64,000 nucleotides of DNA from Iris pallida (taxonomy: Eukaryota > Streptophyta > Magnoliopsida > Asparagales > Iridaceae): NCBI GenBank assembly GCA_029216955.1, contig JANAVB010004068.1, positions 17,275 to 81,274 of the forward strand. The letters are read 5' to 3'. Below are positions 36,248-47,759 of this stretch, one piece after another (within the stretch, counting starts at the first letter, position 1; every line of letters begins with the position of its first letter). A model generated the notes under the pieces. The model had not been told where the DNA came from. It ran no database searches and saw only the letters and a program-made list of their open reading frames with translations. The translations under genes and the position numbers were made by a program.

Positions 36248-36265
36248 TGGTGGCCCATGCAGGTC
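36248..36265 (+). promoter_or_regulatory. Primer-binding site of B (tRNA-Ile type)
   Basis: TGGTGGCCCATGCAGGTC, nine bases after the LTR. Identical to the sites of C, E and F on the minus strand. Confidence 0.75.
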
Positions 36266-36299
36266 TTGTAAATCAAGATATGTGAGGGTTTACCGAATA

Positions 36300-37560
36300 G
36301 ATGTCTCAATCAGTATTCGTCCTTGATCTCGGCTCGTATCTTCTGAATCCCTGGATTCTTGTCCTGATCATATGCTTGTATCGTTGGTCTGTCCTGGTCC
36401 TTCCTTATTGTTCCCTATGTCGTCTTCTTCAGCGGCATTGTTCGTGGTCCTACCAACCAGCAAGGCGGAGCACCTCCCGCGGACCAGCAGCAACCTGGAG
36501 ACCAAGCCCAGCATTTCGGAGTAGCCTCCAGAGTCGTGCCTTCTGGCGGAGAGCCACCAGTCCAGCCAGTTCAACCTGTAGAACATGATGACGGCACTTT
36601 GGTAGGACTCGTCAGGACCTTGATAGCTTCCTAAGACCGGCGTGGAGATGCCTTGCACCAGGCAGACGGATGCTTTGACCCGGGGTGGTCAGGGTAACAG
36701 CGCGGCCAACAGCTTCAAGCGCTTGATCCCTCAATTCTTCGATGGTAGTGAAGATGCTATCGCAGCAGATGCATGGCTTCAGGACACAGAGGTAATTCTA
36801 GAAGCAGCCAGGACCCCAGAGAACGAGAAGGTGGCCGTTATGCGCCTGCAGTTGTTAGATCTTGCCCGCAGCTGGTGGGTAGCGCAGGTCGTTGGATTAG
36901 CAGCACCATTGCTTGGGCAGTATTCAGAGAGAGATTCCAGACCAAGTATTTCGATGCCGTGGCTCGGTATGATCTGCAGACGAGGTTTACCAATCTGAAG
37001 CAAGGAGGCAGGACGGTCGACGGATATGCGGTCGAGTTTTCCAGACTCAGCCGGTTGCTCCTACTTTGGTGGCAACCGAGTATGATAGAGCCCAGCGGTT
37101 CCAGCAGGGACTTCACCTGGAGATCTTGTTGGCAGTTGAGCAGTTTGAGCATCAGACTTTTGATGCAGTCTTTAGAGCAGCCCGAAGGCATGAGTATACC
37201 TCCCAGAGGATTATGGATAGGGCCGGAGGTCGGAAGAGATCTCACGGCCAGATGAATCAGTCTTCAGTACCGGCCCGGCAGCCAGGGCTTTGACTATTGA
37301 AGCTCCGAGGCGAGCGGCCTCAGTAACGTCGGTTCAGCATTCAACTCCGATGCACCCTCAGCAGCAGAAGCAGAAGCAATCTTCCGCAGTAGGTTATTCT
37401 CATTGTGGGAAGCCAGGCCATGTGGTGGCAGAATGTCGCAGGGCACAGGGATTGTGTCTGGCTTGTGGAGCACCAGACCATAGGGTTGGATCCTGCCGAA
37501 TAGGGGTGGTTCATCATCGTCCAACCTTTCTAGCTCTTCGGTGAGAGGACCAGCTCCGGT
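36300..37560 (+). pseudogene. gag: gag of B
   Basis: The nucleocapsid precursor. The clearest start of homology is 36642 onward: LIPQFFDGSEDAIAADAWLQDTEVILEAA, then VMRLQLLDLARSWWVAQ. After a frameshift near 36900 it continues AWAVFRERFQTKYFDAVARYDLQTRFTNLKQGGRTVDGYAVEFSRL; a further shift leads to EYDRAQRFQQGLHLEI. Two zinc knuckles follow: the first at about 37398 has Ser for the first Cys (SHCGKPGHVVAEC), the second at 37455-37496 is a complete C-x2-C-x4-H-x4-C. 36300-36640 has stops and only weak similarity. Three or more frame breaks make it non-functional. Confidence 0.85.
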
Positions 37561-37716
37561 CCAGCAGTAGCAGTATCCATTGCCGAGGCCCTTGACGCCT
37601 CAGACCCATGTGTTCCAGCAGCAGAACCCCCAGTAGTATGCACAGTCCAAGCCCAGAGTCAGAGCAGGCAGCGAGGATTTCAGAGGGGACCAGCACCCCA
37701 AGGGCACGGTCAGGCT

Positions 37717-38160
37717 ATGGTGATGACCGTAGAGGAAGGATTGGCACCAGGAGAGGTAGTGGCAGGTACTGTACTCCTTTCAGCTTCAGTTTTATTTGAT
37801 TCTGGTGCATCGCATTCATTTATGTCTGCACGATTCGCGACACGGATAGGACTGGAGTCTGAGTCATTATCAGTAAGGCTCAATATACTTACTGGTAACG
37901 GACTTGTGGGTGTAGATAGAGTGTTTTCCTCGTGTCGGATCGTAGTTAACGGTAGAGAATTCCCCGCTAGATGATAGAGTTCCCGATGGCCGATTATGAT
38001 GTGGTCCTAGGGATGGATTGGTTGAGGAACCAGTATGCTAGGATAGACTGCCACATTGGCAGGATTATTTTAGCATTCTAGGAGAGCCGGAGTTTTCTTT
38101 CTCCGAGGCGAAGTTGAGTCATCTCCTCCAGTATTGCGGATGGAAGTAGCAGCAGTTCAG
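37717..38160 (+). pseudogene. Aspartic protease of B
   Basis: Open from 37717 to 37974. The active-site motif LFDSGASHSF is at about 37795-37821. RIVVNGREFPA follows, then a stop at 37972 and, in another frame, VVLGMDWLRNQYARIDCHIGRI, the conserved C-terminal LGMDWL of chromovirus proteases. It would process Gag-Pol. Confidence 0.85.
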
Positions 38161-39310
38161 TTGCCCAGGATAGACTAGGAGTTTCCAGATGTTTTCCCAG
38201 AAGAACTTCCAGGTATGCCTCCAGAGCGGGAGATCGAGTTCACTATAGACTTGATTTCCGGGACTGCCCCAGTGTCAGAGAGAGTCTACAGGATGGCGTC
38301 GTCAGAGTTGGAGATATTATACAAGATGATTGAAGAACTCAGAACCAAGGGATTCATTTGTGCTAGTGGATCGCCTTGGGAAGCCCCGATGCTTCTTGTG
38401 AAAAAGAAGGATGGTACGTCCAGGTTATGTGTTGATTATCGTACCTTGAACTCAGTGACAATCAAGAACAGATACCCTCTTCCGAGGATAGATGACTTGT
38501 TTGATCAACTCAAGGGGGCTTCAGTATTCTCGAAGATTGATTTGCGCTCAGGTTATCATCAGATCAGAGTCAGAGAGCAGGACATCCCGAAGACAGCTTT
38601 TAGATCGAGATATGGGCATTAGAAATTCCTTGTTATGCCTTTTGGAGCAACCAATGCGCCGGCAGTATTCATGGACCTCATAAATCGCATCTTCATGCCT
38701 TGCTTGGATCAGTTTGTGATTGTGTTCTTGGATGACATTCTGGTCTACAGCAAGAGTGAGGCGGAGCATGAGCAGCATCTCCGTATAGTTCTTTAGATCC
38801 TCAGAGAGCACCAGTTATATGCCAAGTTCAGTAAATACGAGTTCTGGCTCGATCGAATTTCGTACTTGGGTCATATCATCACTCGAGGAGGAGGAGAAGT
38901 GGATCCCCAGAAGATTGTGGCTATTGAGTTATGGCCAGTGCCCAGCCAGTTGCAGAGGTTCATAATTTCTTAGATTGGCCGGCTACTACCGGCGGTTTGT
39001 TTCGGATTTTGCTCGAATTTCAGCGCCATTGACGCAGTTGACCCGCAAGGATGCGCAGTTTACTTGGACATCAGAGTGTCAGAGTTCTTTCGAGCAGTTG
39101 AAGCGAGGCCTGATAACAGCTCCTATTCTCACGCTTCCAGATGGGATCGGAGGATTCTCAGTATACTGTGATGCTTCAGGCAGAGGTTTAGGATGTGTTC
39201 TGATGCAGCATGGGAAGGTAATAGCTTATGCGTCACGACAACTTCGTGATCATTCGAGGAATTACCCAACCCATGACTTGGAGCTGGCAGCAGTGGTGTT
39301 TTTCACTTAA
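38161..39310 (+). pseudogene. pol: Reverse transcriptase and RNase H start of B
   Basis: 38215-38622 reads the RT N-terminus and palm start: [20 protein letters not shown], then [43 protein letters not shown] and [19 protein letters not shown] at 38620 interrupts it. The same frame continues with [15 protein letters not shown] and the catalytic FLDD (38725-38736), [14 protein letters not shown], another TAG at 38794, and YLGHIITRGG. After a frameshift near 38970, 38975-39310 carries [12 protein letters not shown] and RNase H ([43 protein letters not shown]). Two TAGs and one or two frameshifts disable it. Confidence 0.9.
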
Positions 39311-41051
39311 GTTGTGGAGGCACTACTTGTATGGAGACAGGGTGGAGATTTTCATCGACCACAAGAGCCTGAAGTATGTTTTTACCCAGAAGGATCTTAA
39401 CATGCGTCAGAGAAGGTGGCTGGAGCTTCTTGTAGATTATGATGTCAACCTGCAGTATCATCCTGGGAAGGCCAATGTTGTTGCGGATGCATTGAGCAGG
39501 AGAGCAGGAGTTTATTTTCTAACAGCGCGACCAGAGCTGTTAGCAGATCTTCAGAAGATGGGTATTGAAGTTGTTCTCCCTTCCAGTGTGGCCTTGATGG
39601 CCGGTATGCAAGTTCAGTCCACTATAGTCGAGAGGATCCGGATGGCGCAGTCGACAGATTCTAAGCTTCAGCGACTCAGAGCAGAGTGTGAGACAGGACG
39701 AAGACCAGAGTTATGCATTCATGAGGATGGTACACTTCGACATGGTAAGCGTCTTTGTGTACCCAGCAGAGATATCCGGCAGAAGATCATGTCAGAAGCG
39801 CACAGTTCGCAGTATTCCATCCATCCCGGCAGTACGAAGATGTACCGTGATATCCGGCAGCATTTCTGGTGGAATGGCATGAAGCGGGAGATAGCTCGGT
39901 TTGTCTCTCGGTGTTTGGTTTGCCAACAAGTTAAAGCCGAACATCAGAGACCGGCTGGACTTCTTCAGCCCTTACCGATTCTAGAATGGAAGTGGGAGCA
40001 TGTGACCATGGATTTTGTGACTGGACTACCTAGATCCCCAGCTAGTAGAGATGCTATCTGGGTTATAGTTGACAGGCTCACGAAGGTGGCTCACTTTCTT
40101 CCATTCAGAGTTGGTCAGTCGACGGCTCAGTTAGCAGAGATGTACCTCAGGCAGATTGTCAGATTGTACGGTATGCCAGTTAGTGTCACCTCGGACCGAG
40201 ATTCAAGATTTACGTCGCACTTTTGGCGTAGCTTGCAAGAGAGTTTGGGAACTCATCTCCAGTTCAGTTCAGCATATCACCCGCAGACAGATGGCCAGTC
40301 GGAGCGTACGATCCAGACTCTTGAAGACATATTGCGGTCTTGCACAGTTGACTTCGGTGGTTCATGGGAAGATCACTTGCACCTGGTGGAATTTTCGTAC
40401 AATAACAGTTTCCATGCCAGTATCCAGATGGCACCGTTCGAGGCACTGTATGGTAGAAAGTGCAGATCTCCGCTAGCCTGGGATGATGTTGGAGAGAGAC
40501 AGATGCTCGGTCCAGAAATGAGTGCCCAGATAGTTGAAGTGGTCTGGCGAGTCAGAGATCATCTTCGAGTTGCCCAAGAACGCCAGCGCCATTGGGCCGA
40601 TTCTCATCGGCGCCCTCTCGAGTTTTCGGTCGACGATCATGTATTCCTGAGGATTTCGCCTAACCGTGGCGTCATTCGTTTCGGCATACGGGGCAAGCTT
40701 AGTCCTAGGTATATAGGACCGTTTGACATTCTGGAGCGAGTAGGAGATGTATCCTATCGTCTCGCTCTTCCACCGTCGCTAAGCGAGGTGCATGACGTGT
40801 TCCATGTATCCCAAGTACGACGGTATATCCCGGACCCGAGCCACATCCTGGATCATTCGGAATTGGATGTTGGTACCAACCTTTCGTATGAGGAGAGGCC
40901 CGTGTCTATATTGGACCGGAGAGAGAAGATCCTCAAGAACAAGACTATCAAGTTAGTCCGAGTTACTTGGGGTTATCACTCTTTGGGGGAGTCAACGTGG
41001 GAGCGTGAGGATGATATCCGATCGCGATATCCCGACTTGTTTGACTCGTGA
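39228..41051 (+). CDS. pol: RNase H end, integrase and chromodomain of B (607-codon open frame)
   Basis: This is the longest uninterrupted frame in the window. Residues about 25-95 finish RNase H ([41 protein letters not shown]). About 185-245 is the integrase zinc domain ([17 protein letters not shown], then CLVCQQVK). The catalytic core has Asp at about 262 (TMDFVTGLP), Asp at about 322 (SDRDSRF) and Glu at about 359 (GQSERTIQ). A C-terminal domain with [11 protein letters not shown] follows, then a chromodomain at about 555-605 ([18 protein letters not shown]), which in chromoviruses steers integration to heterochromatin. The true translation start is upstream in pol; the ATG at 39228 is only formal, as the first residues are out of frame with RNase H. 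The motifs are intact, but expression would need the broken upstream frames. Confidence 0.85.
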   Translation: MRHDNFVIIRGITQPMTWSWQQWCFSLKLWRHYLYGDRVEIFIDHKSLKYVFTQKDLNMRQRRWLELLVDYDVNLQYHPGKANVVADALSRRAGVYFLTARPELLADLQKMGIEVVLPSSVALMAGMQVQSTIVERIRMAQSTDSKLQRLRAECETGRRPELCIHEDGTLRHGKRLCVPSRDIRQKIMSEAHSSQYSIHPGSTKMYRDIRQHFWWNGMKREIARFVSRCLVCQQVKAEHQRPAGLLQPLPILEWKWEHVTMDFVTGLPRSPASRDAIWVIVDRLTKVAHFLPFRVGQSTAQLAEMYLRQIVRLYGMPVSVTSDRDSRFTSHFWRSLQESLGTHLQFSSAYHPQTDGQSERTIQTLEDILRSCTVDFGGSWEDHLHLVEFSYNNSFHASIQMAPFEALYGRKCRSPLAWDDVGERQMLGPEMSAQIVEVVWRVRDHLRVAQERQRHWADSHRRPLEFSVDDHVFLRISPNRGVIRFGIRGKLSPRYIGPFDILERVGDVSYRLALPPSLSEVHDVFHVSQVRRYIPDPSHILDHSELDVGTNLSYEERPVSILDRREKILKNKTIKLVRVTWGYHSLGESTWEREDDIRSRYPDLFDS

Positions 41052-41170
41052 GATATAATATCTTTCTTATGCCTCATGCCTTCGATTCCTTGCTTGAATG
41101 AGTGATTGTATGCCTAGTTATAGCTTGCATGTGATTAATATAGCTTGTCATTGCTCCTCTATCCTCTTGA

Positions 41171-41210
41171 TTAAATTTCGAGGATGGAATTTTTTTAAGG
41201 CGGGTAGAGT
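41171..41210 (+). promoter_or_regulatory. Pre-PPT inverted repeat and polypurine tract of B
   Basis: AATTTCGAGGATGGAATT then AAGGCGGGTAGAGT directly before TGTAATGCC. One arm base differs from the AATTTCG-4-CGAAATT seen in C and G. Confidence 0.7.
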
Positions 41211-43015
41211 TGTAATGCCTGTGGTTCGTATTACGTATTTCTGGAATACGTGTACGTATTTATTCTTGTATTGCATGATTTCCTTGCTTAATTTCCTCCC
41301 TGGGCTTAGTTTATTCTTGGTTTGGGTTGGCTTGGTTCGGTTTGGGATTGCTCTTGGTTCATCATGAACCAAGGGGTGAACCCCTACCTACCACCACCAC
41401 TCATATTATTACCTATTCTTCTTCTTTCTCTCTTCATTAATCTCTTCTTCTTCTTCCATTTACTCCCTTCACCTACCAGAGAGAGAAGAGAGAGGTCTAG
41501 GCAAGTGCAACTTGCTTCCACAAGAGAGCCCATTTTTATTGTTCCATTAGCTTCTTCTCTTGTTTCTAAGACACATTAGAACTTGTCATTTTCCATTTTG
41601 AGGCTTTAATTTTTGTAGATCTAGAAACTAGTTATTTTCAGATTTTGGTGGTTTGATCTATCAAACTTCTTAGTTTTCAAGTTTTGATGGTTCCATGTTG
41701 TAGAGAATTTTATTCTACCCAATTTTGACCTTTGAAAAGTTGGATTTGGACTTATTTTGACCAAGTTATGGACTTTTGAAGCCTTGGGTTCAACCATGGA
41801 GTTCCTGCTGATTTGGAGGAGATAGTGAGCAGTGTGCGCGAGCTTTTTAGCTTGCGCCACTGAGCTGCACGCACTCTTTTGCAGCGCAGTCTGTCTCATA
41901 CGCTGCCTTTTGGAGGCGTATGTCTTGTATACGCTGCCTTGACAAGGAGTCGTATGGACCTCATACGCTGCCTTGACAAGGAGTCGTATGGACCTCATAC
42001 GCTACCTTGACAAGGAGGAGTCGTATGGACCTCATATGCTGCCTTGACAAGGAGTCGTATGGACCTCAGGCGCTGCCTTGAAGAGGAGTCGTATGGAGTA
42101 CATACGCTGCCTTTTGGAAGCGTATGTCTTACATACCCTGACTTGAGCGCAGCCTGACCTGAGCGTAGCCTGACCTGAGCGTATCCTGACTTGAGCGTAG
42201 CCTGACCTGAGCGTAGCCTGACTTGAGTGTAGCCTGACCTGAGCGTAGCCTGACTTGAGCGTAGCCTGACCTGAGTGTAGCCTGACCTGAGCGTAGCTTG
42301 ACCTGAGCGCAGCCTGACTTGAGCGCAGTCTGACTCAGGCGCAACCTGATGTTTAGGCGCAACTGGACCTGACCCTACTTACCCTGGATCTTCTATAGCC
42401 CTGTATATTGATATTTTATTAGATATTTAACGTCCATTTTATATCCTTACGCCTTTTGTCCTGAACTTGATAATCACGAATTTACTTGATATGTTTGGAA
42501 TTGATAATTGAGCATGATGTGCTAGTGACCCGTAGTGGTGCACTCCTGACATAATAACCTGACATGAACGGATAGTGGCCTGTCGTGACGCACTCCTGAC
42601 AAGTATACTTGGCATGATAACCTGACATGATTATCTCGAATAGCTGTTGCGACGGCTACCTGACATGACATGACCTGTATAATTAATCTGGACACCGTGG
42701 GCGATTGTGTTTGTATAAATAAACCAGTCCTGTCTTGCATCATGTCTAGGATAGGGACTCCTGAGTACCACGATCAGGAGTACCTACTAAAATGGACTAA
42801 GGCTAATAACTAGATTAATACATTAGTCATGACGAGATTTCCGAGCTACAGGCAATCCCGTTACCTGGGCACGCCTTGGGATCTGTAGCCTGCCGTCGAG
42901 TAGGGCACATTTCCAGCACACTGTCATGTGTTGCACCCTTCAAGCTACCTAAGGGTACATTCGTTTCCTACGATGTCTGCCCCCGCTCTCCAGTATTCTG
43001 GTTCTGCGGCGTGAC
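41211..43015 (+). repeat. 3' LTR of B, internally deleted
   Basis: Collinear with the solo LTR up to GGGTACATTCGTTTC at about 42965, then jumps to CGATGTCTGCCCCCGC near the LTR end, losing about 900 bases. The junction falls on a shared ATGT. It keeps the block (about 42388-42480) missing from the 5' LTR. Confidence 0.9.
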
Positions 43016-43562
43016 AGCCTGGTAGGACGCCTGGTGTACTGCAATGATCAAGATGGCACAAATTATGACTTCAGTGCAACAACTATGCAAGGTGACCTCT
43101 GATGTCAGCACGGACGGTTCCATTGGGTCCAGAACGGTCAAATTACTTAGGTTCGACATAAGGTGGGCTCGAAATGGGCGATGGAATAGGAATATTAGGA
43201 TTGGTTACAGACAGGAGGAAAATCGAAGAAATTTGCGTAAACAATACTTATAATATTTTTAGAAAATATTTATAATACGCGAAAACTAGATTTTTTTATG
43301 AGTTGAAATATTCTTAGGAAATTACTTAAATTATTAAAAATCGTTCTACGCTAAATTTCTCTAGTTTGTAAAAATATGCTTCTAGATAAAAAAACTACAC
43401 TCCATAAAAGAAAACACATTTAAGTAATATTCAAAAATATTAATAAATAAATAAAAACTATATCTTGTCAAGTATATCTTTAGATAGATCCTTGAAAGTC
43501 TAGAAAATTTTATTAGGACAAATCCTAATTTTGTCAAACTTAATTTAGGTCCAAAACCAAAA

Positions 43563-43608
<46 letters not shown>

Positions 43609-43744
43609 TATATATATAATATATTATATATATTTAAGTACATAAGATATAAATTTCCAAAATAATATTTAACCTCCGTACTACTAATAGCATTACACGT
43701 AAGGATAGTAATAAAATACGTAATAATTATTATCATATATATTT

Positions 43745-44479
43745 TCAAAATTTTATACCAGTAATCATACAAAAATAATAATAATAATAATAATAATATA
43801 ATAATAATAATATAATAATAATATAATGATTAACAAAACCCAAAAAAAGAAAAGAAAAGAAAGAAATAAATAAATGAAAAATAATAATAATAATAAAACT
43901 TAACAAAGCTGGTTCTCCTGAGGAGAACACTTTCTTCACACAAAAAAACGCAATAGAGAGAGAGAAAGGAAAGAAATGGTACGAGCGGCGGAGGGGCTGT
44001 TCGTGAGAGCGGCGGGATCGGAGTAACGCGGCGGCGGCGAGGAACGGCGGGGCTGCGGCCGCGCGCGGCGCGCTTGGGCCGAGATGGCCGGGGTTCGGCG
44101 GCGAGCGGGCAGTCGCTGCGGCAGATCGGTGGGTTTCCGGCGAGAGGAGGGTTTGGGGAGTCGGAGTGGAGGGCGGTCGGTCGAGAGGCGGTGGCTCGCG
44201 CGGAGATGCGGAAAAGGGGGCTGTTCGAGGCTCGGGCGGAGGAGTGGATCGGGGAGGCGCGCAAGGGGCAGCGCCGATGGCCGGAGGAATTGGCGGTAGA
44301 AGTCGACCGGGCGCTGTCCGAAACACGGCCGACGGAGTCGGGCTAGCCGGCGGAAACGCGACGGAGGGGAGTTTCGACTTGTGCATGCGGCGAATGGGGT
44401 TTTCGGTCACGGCACAAAGGAGGGCAGGTTGGAGGAGCGTGCGCGCGCGGAAGGGCGACGGATGCGGGTGTGCTCCCAA
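43745..44479 (-). other. 244-codon Pro/Ala/Arg/Ser-rich open frame in C 5' LTR
   Basis: Starts MGAHPHPSPFRARTLLQPA. The first 175 residues are Pro-, Ala- and Arg-rich; the rest is hydrophobic with runs of Ile, Leu, Tyr and Phe coming from the ATA microsatellite, so the C-terminus is an artefact of simple sequence. The other LTR copy is broken by frameshift. TATA lies about 670 bases upstream on the same strand. It is more likely a GC-rich leader than a protein gene. Confidence 0.35.
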
Positions 44480-45149
44480 CGGCGGCGACGGTGTAGGTAA
44501 GAGGTTTTCTTATGTGGTGGTAGCTATATGTGTTTGTTGGCGGCGTCTCGGTGTGGCACCGGCGGCTAGGTCGCCGGGACTGGGTATAGGTGGCGGTGGT
44601 CCGGGTTAGTGGTAGTGGTCGAAAATTTTGGGCTGCTGGAGTGGCGGGCACGATCGGGGTGTCGTCAGCTTTGACGAGGTGAGGCGGTGATTTTGTGGTA
44701 GTGGTGGTGGTATGGAGGCTGAAAGTCGGAGAGTTGCGAGGGTGGCGTTGGCCGGGGTGGTCGGGACAAGGTGGAGACGGCGACGGTGGTCTCTGTGAAG
44801 TTTTGGTGTTGGTGACGATGGTGTGTGTTGGAGTTGGACATGGTGGTCTGAGGTGGCTGGCTGGAGACGAGGAATCAGGGTCGGTGACCGTTAGGGAGGA
44901 GGAACGGGTGGCCAGGAGATCGACATAGGGCTGGACGTGGCTGACGCGAGTGGGGACGCGGTTTAGACTAGGGATTAGATTTAAGGATTTATTAGTGTCA
45001 GGGTGTCCGACACGGAGAAGGAGAATGTAGATGTAAACTATGGAATAAGATTATGGATGGTGGAACACGGACACGATGCACGCACGTTGGAGAATTATTT
45101 ATGGGTGTGAATTGTGGAGAAATTAATAAAAAGTTGGAGGAGTACCTGC

Positions 45150-45158
45150 CTATTTATA
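45150..45158 (-). promoter_or_regulatory. TATA box in C 5' LTR
   Basis: The minus strand reads CCTATAAATAGGCAGG as in the left LTR. This is the copy that would drive the element's full transcript, now separated from the interior by B. Confidence 0.7.
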
Positions 45159-45783
45159 GGATGTGGAAATTCCCAATTGGATAAAAATTAGGATTCCTTT
45201 AAACCCAATTTAGATATTTTTTAATTTAATTTAAAATCAATCCAAATCTAAATACAATCAAATTTAAATCTAATTAAATTTTTAGTTTAAAAATTTCAAA
45301 TGGGATAACTCAAATTTCAAATATTTAACTATTTAAATAAATCCATAGATTCAAATCAAGATTTAAATGCCACAATAATTTAAAAAATATTTTCTAAAAT
45401 ACTAGTAATATTAATTTCAAAAATTATATTTAAAAATAAACTAATAAATAATTATAAATATATATGTATGCACAAATAATGTTTACATAATTATGTTTTT
45501 CCTAGTATACCATAAAATATTATTTATGATTAATAAATGCTAAAAACAAAAGGCTTTTTACAGCAAGAATAATAATTATATATAATTTAGAAAGGGTATA
45601 ATTAAAATAGAAAAATGTTTTTCTAAAATATGTACGTTCGCACATATTCGCACTCGACGAGCAAGAAAAATAAAATTTCGTGCGCGACGTACGATACGAC
45701 TACGCGACGTACAATACAATAAATTTTTTTAAATCAGTACTAAATTTAATATAAAATATAGTAGAAAATTTAGGGGTTTTACA

Positions 45784-46458
45784 TCTTTGCCGACACAGAC
45801 TGAAGGGAGGGCGCTGCCATGGTCGTCGAGAGATCGCCTCGCTACTGGGACTCGTTTTGCCGCTCACCGCCACTGTCACCGACTCGTCTCGGAGATCTGC
45901 CGTCTTCTTACCCGTGCACTGTCGGAAGAAGTGGCGCACCGCCCATCGATCGAGATGTCCCCATTATAGCCGAGTAGGTGGACGACTCCTCTCGCCGCTG
46001 TTGCTGACTCGCAAGTCGTGCGACATCTCCACCATGGCCGCGGTCAGTGTTCCGATCGGCTAGGGTTCTCGAAATTTTTTGAGGAAGGGGATTATGAAGG
46101 AGTAGCTCAGCTCTCCTCAGTGAAACCGAGAGTGAGGAATTTAGCTCTCTCTCTCTCTCTCTTCACTGAGAGGAAAAATAAGAAAAAATGGATTTAAGCA
46201 TTAAACCCCCCACTAATGGTCTATTAATACTTAAGCCGTTACCCTTTTCACTTGTTGCATAAATCTTAAGAAATCAGTTAAAAAAATTGGGGACCACCAA
46301 TAGTTGGTTACAACAAATTTTTAAAAATTGAAATCTTGCTCTAATTCAATTCCCTCCAAAAATAATTATAAAACTTATTTGGAAATCAATTAAACAATTT
46401 AATCATTAATCAGAAAACAGATTTAAGATTTTGAAAATACTGGAAATGTAGAGTGACA
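45784..46458 (-). repeat. 3' LTR of F, remainder after insertion of C
   Basis: Matches 52434-53092. It includes the exon-like GC stretch at 45787-46065 and the CT repeat at about 46145-46162. It ends GTAGAGTGACA. The pre-PPT motif AATTTCAAGGACGAAATT and purine tract AAGGGGGAGATT follow on the minus strand (46459-46495). Confidence 0.88.
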
Positions 46459-47759
46459 AATCTCCCCCTTAAAATAATTTCGTCCTTGAAATTCAAAGGT
46501 GCAAAAAAAATTTTAATTGAGACAAGAGTTGAAAACGACAATTTAATTGATGTGTGAAATAAAGTCAATTCTAGTTATGGCTAGAAAATAGTTTATTCGG
46601 TCACGCTCAACGAAATTTCAATATCCGGTAAGATCATCAGGTACAAAGTATAAAATATAGGCACAAACAAGATTTTTTAAATATGACCAGAGATGGGACA
46701 TGAATGACTTAGCATGACGAATTCAACGGTAAGATGACATGATCGGTAATGATCAACATTGGTCAAGTATGAAATGGTGCAAAATTAAATTAAGACCAAG
46801 TATGAAAATTTCATATGGGAAGTTAAAATTTCACGATCCAACAATGATCAGGAATCAATAGGCGCTAAATGGAATAAAGTTTAGTTAAGGCCAATTATAA
46901 TAATTACATGCAATAAGTTTGAAATAACATAATAGACACGAGATGACATGAATTTTTTTTATTTCAATTTTTGATAAATAAAATCATGAAAGCACGATCT
47001 TCTAAGCGCAATTTGAAACGAACGTTAGCACAAATGTACTAGAACAAGATAGGAAAATCGTGATTGGATAGACGTGATTAAGGTCGAAATTTAGATAAAA
47101 TATGATCGAAACATATGCACAATTTTAAAATCTAGTGAAACGGAATCAAGATCTAACAATGTGTAAAATCAACGATCCAACAACGAAATACAAGAAAAAA
47201 TACAAGGGTTGAGGGAAAAATATATAGAACCAATCAGGAGATATCAGTATTAAATCAAAGTGAGTATATGGATTTGTCATTCAAGAAAATCAATAATTAT
47301 ATGAAAGAGGGATATAATCTCCATGGTACCCGAGAACATATAGGTATTTGAAATCACTTTGCTTAGAATCCCTATCCCGCCAGTATATATATTTATCTGA
47401 CTGCAGTGGACTTTCGGCCCATGACTTAAAAATTAATATGTCACCGAATATTCTGTCAACCTTATCCATTTCCCAACTAATTGATGAAACACCCAAGAGA
47501 TCAAGATATGAAGAATAACAAAGTTCCAATAATACTCGAAAACCTAAAAATGTCTGAAATCACTTCAACTTAAAGTTCATGCCTCACCAGTGCGCTACTG
47601 GCTGCAATGAACCCTCAGTCTCCGTAATCCAGATAATGGCTGCAGCCCCAACTGCCACGCCCAGCTGTTAGAATACAAGGGTTATTAGGTACCAAGGAGC
47701 AACACGGAATCCAATCAAGGAGTAGAGAGTACTAAAGGGGCAACAAGGAGATTTTAAAC

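Larger units (their letters stand above)
33590..43015 (+). mobile_element. Element B: Tekay/Del-like chromovirus
   Basis: Complete element of about 9.4 kb with LTRs 33590-36238 and 41211-43015 and a perfect TSD GCCTG on both sides; the uninterrupted target is at 885-905 in the other LTR of C. Order: PBS, gag with zinc knuckles, protease, RT, RNase H, integrase, chromodomain. The C-terminal chromodomain and the DSGASHSF protease identify a plant chromovirus; long LTRs fit Tekay/Del. Gag and RT contain stops and frameshifts, while integrase is open. Confidence 0.93.
1..45783 (-). mobile_element. Element C: non-autonomous LTR retrotransposon (LARD-like), left end outside window
   Basis: The two LTR copies are 1-3629 (truncated by the window start) and 32213-45783, the latter interrupted by element B. 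On the minus strand the LTR begins TGTAAAAC and ends GGGGCGTTACA. The internal DNA is only 3630-3902 plus 31379-32212, about 1.1 kb once D is removed. It has a primer-binding site at 32187-32204 and a polypurine-type stretch next to 3630, but no gag or pol domain. An LTR of about 4.1 kb with a short non-coding interior is the definition of a large retrotransposon derivative, which must be moved in trans. C is inserted in the 3' LTR of F: 45784 onward aligns with F's intact copy from about 52434. Confidence 0.85.
32213..45783 (-). repeat. 5' LTR of C, interrupted by element B
   Basis: The LTR pieces are 32213-33589 and 43016-45783, joined at the duplicated GCCTG. Full length without B is about 4.14 kb. 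It matches 1-3629 in order. The GC-rich block is at about 43980-44640 and carries a 244-codon minus-strand frame (44479-43745) rich in Pro, Ala, Arg and Ser. A TATA box is at 45150-45158. Confidence 0.92.

Noticed and set aside
45787..46065. Host exon encoding an Arg-rich protein
   Set aside because: The same sequence is in the other LTR of F at 52434-52705, so it belongs to the LTR.
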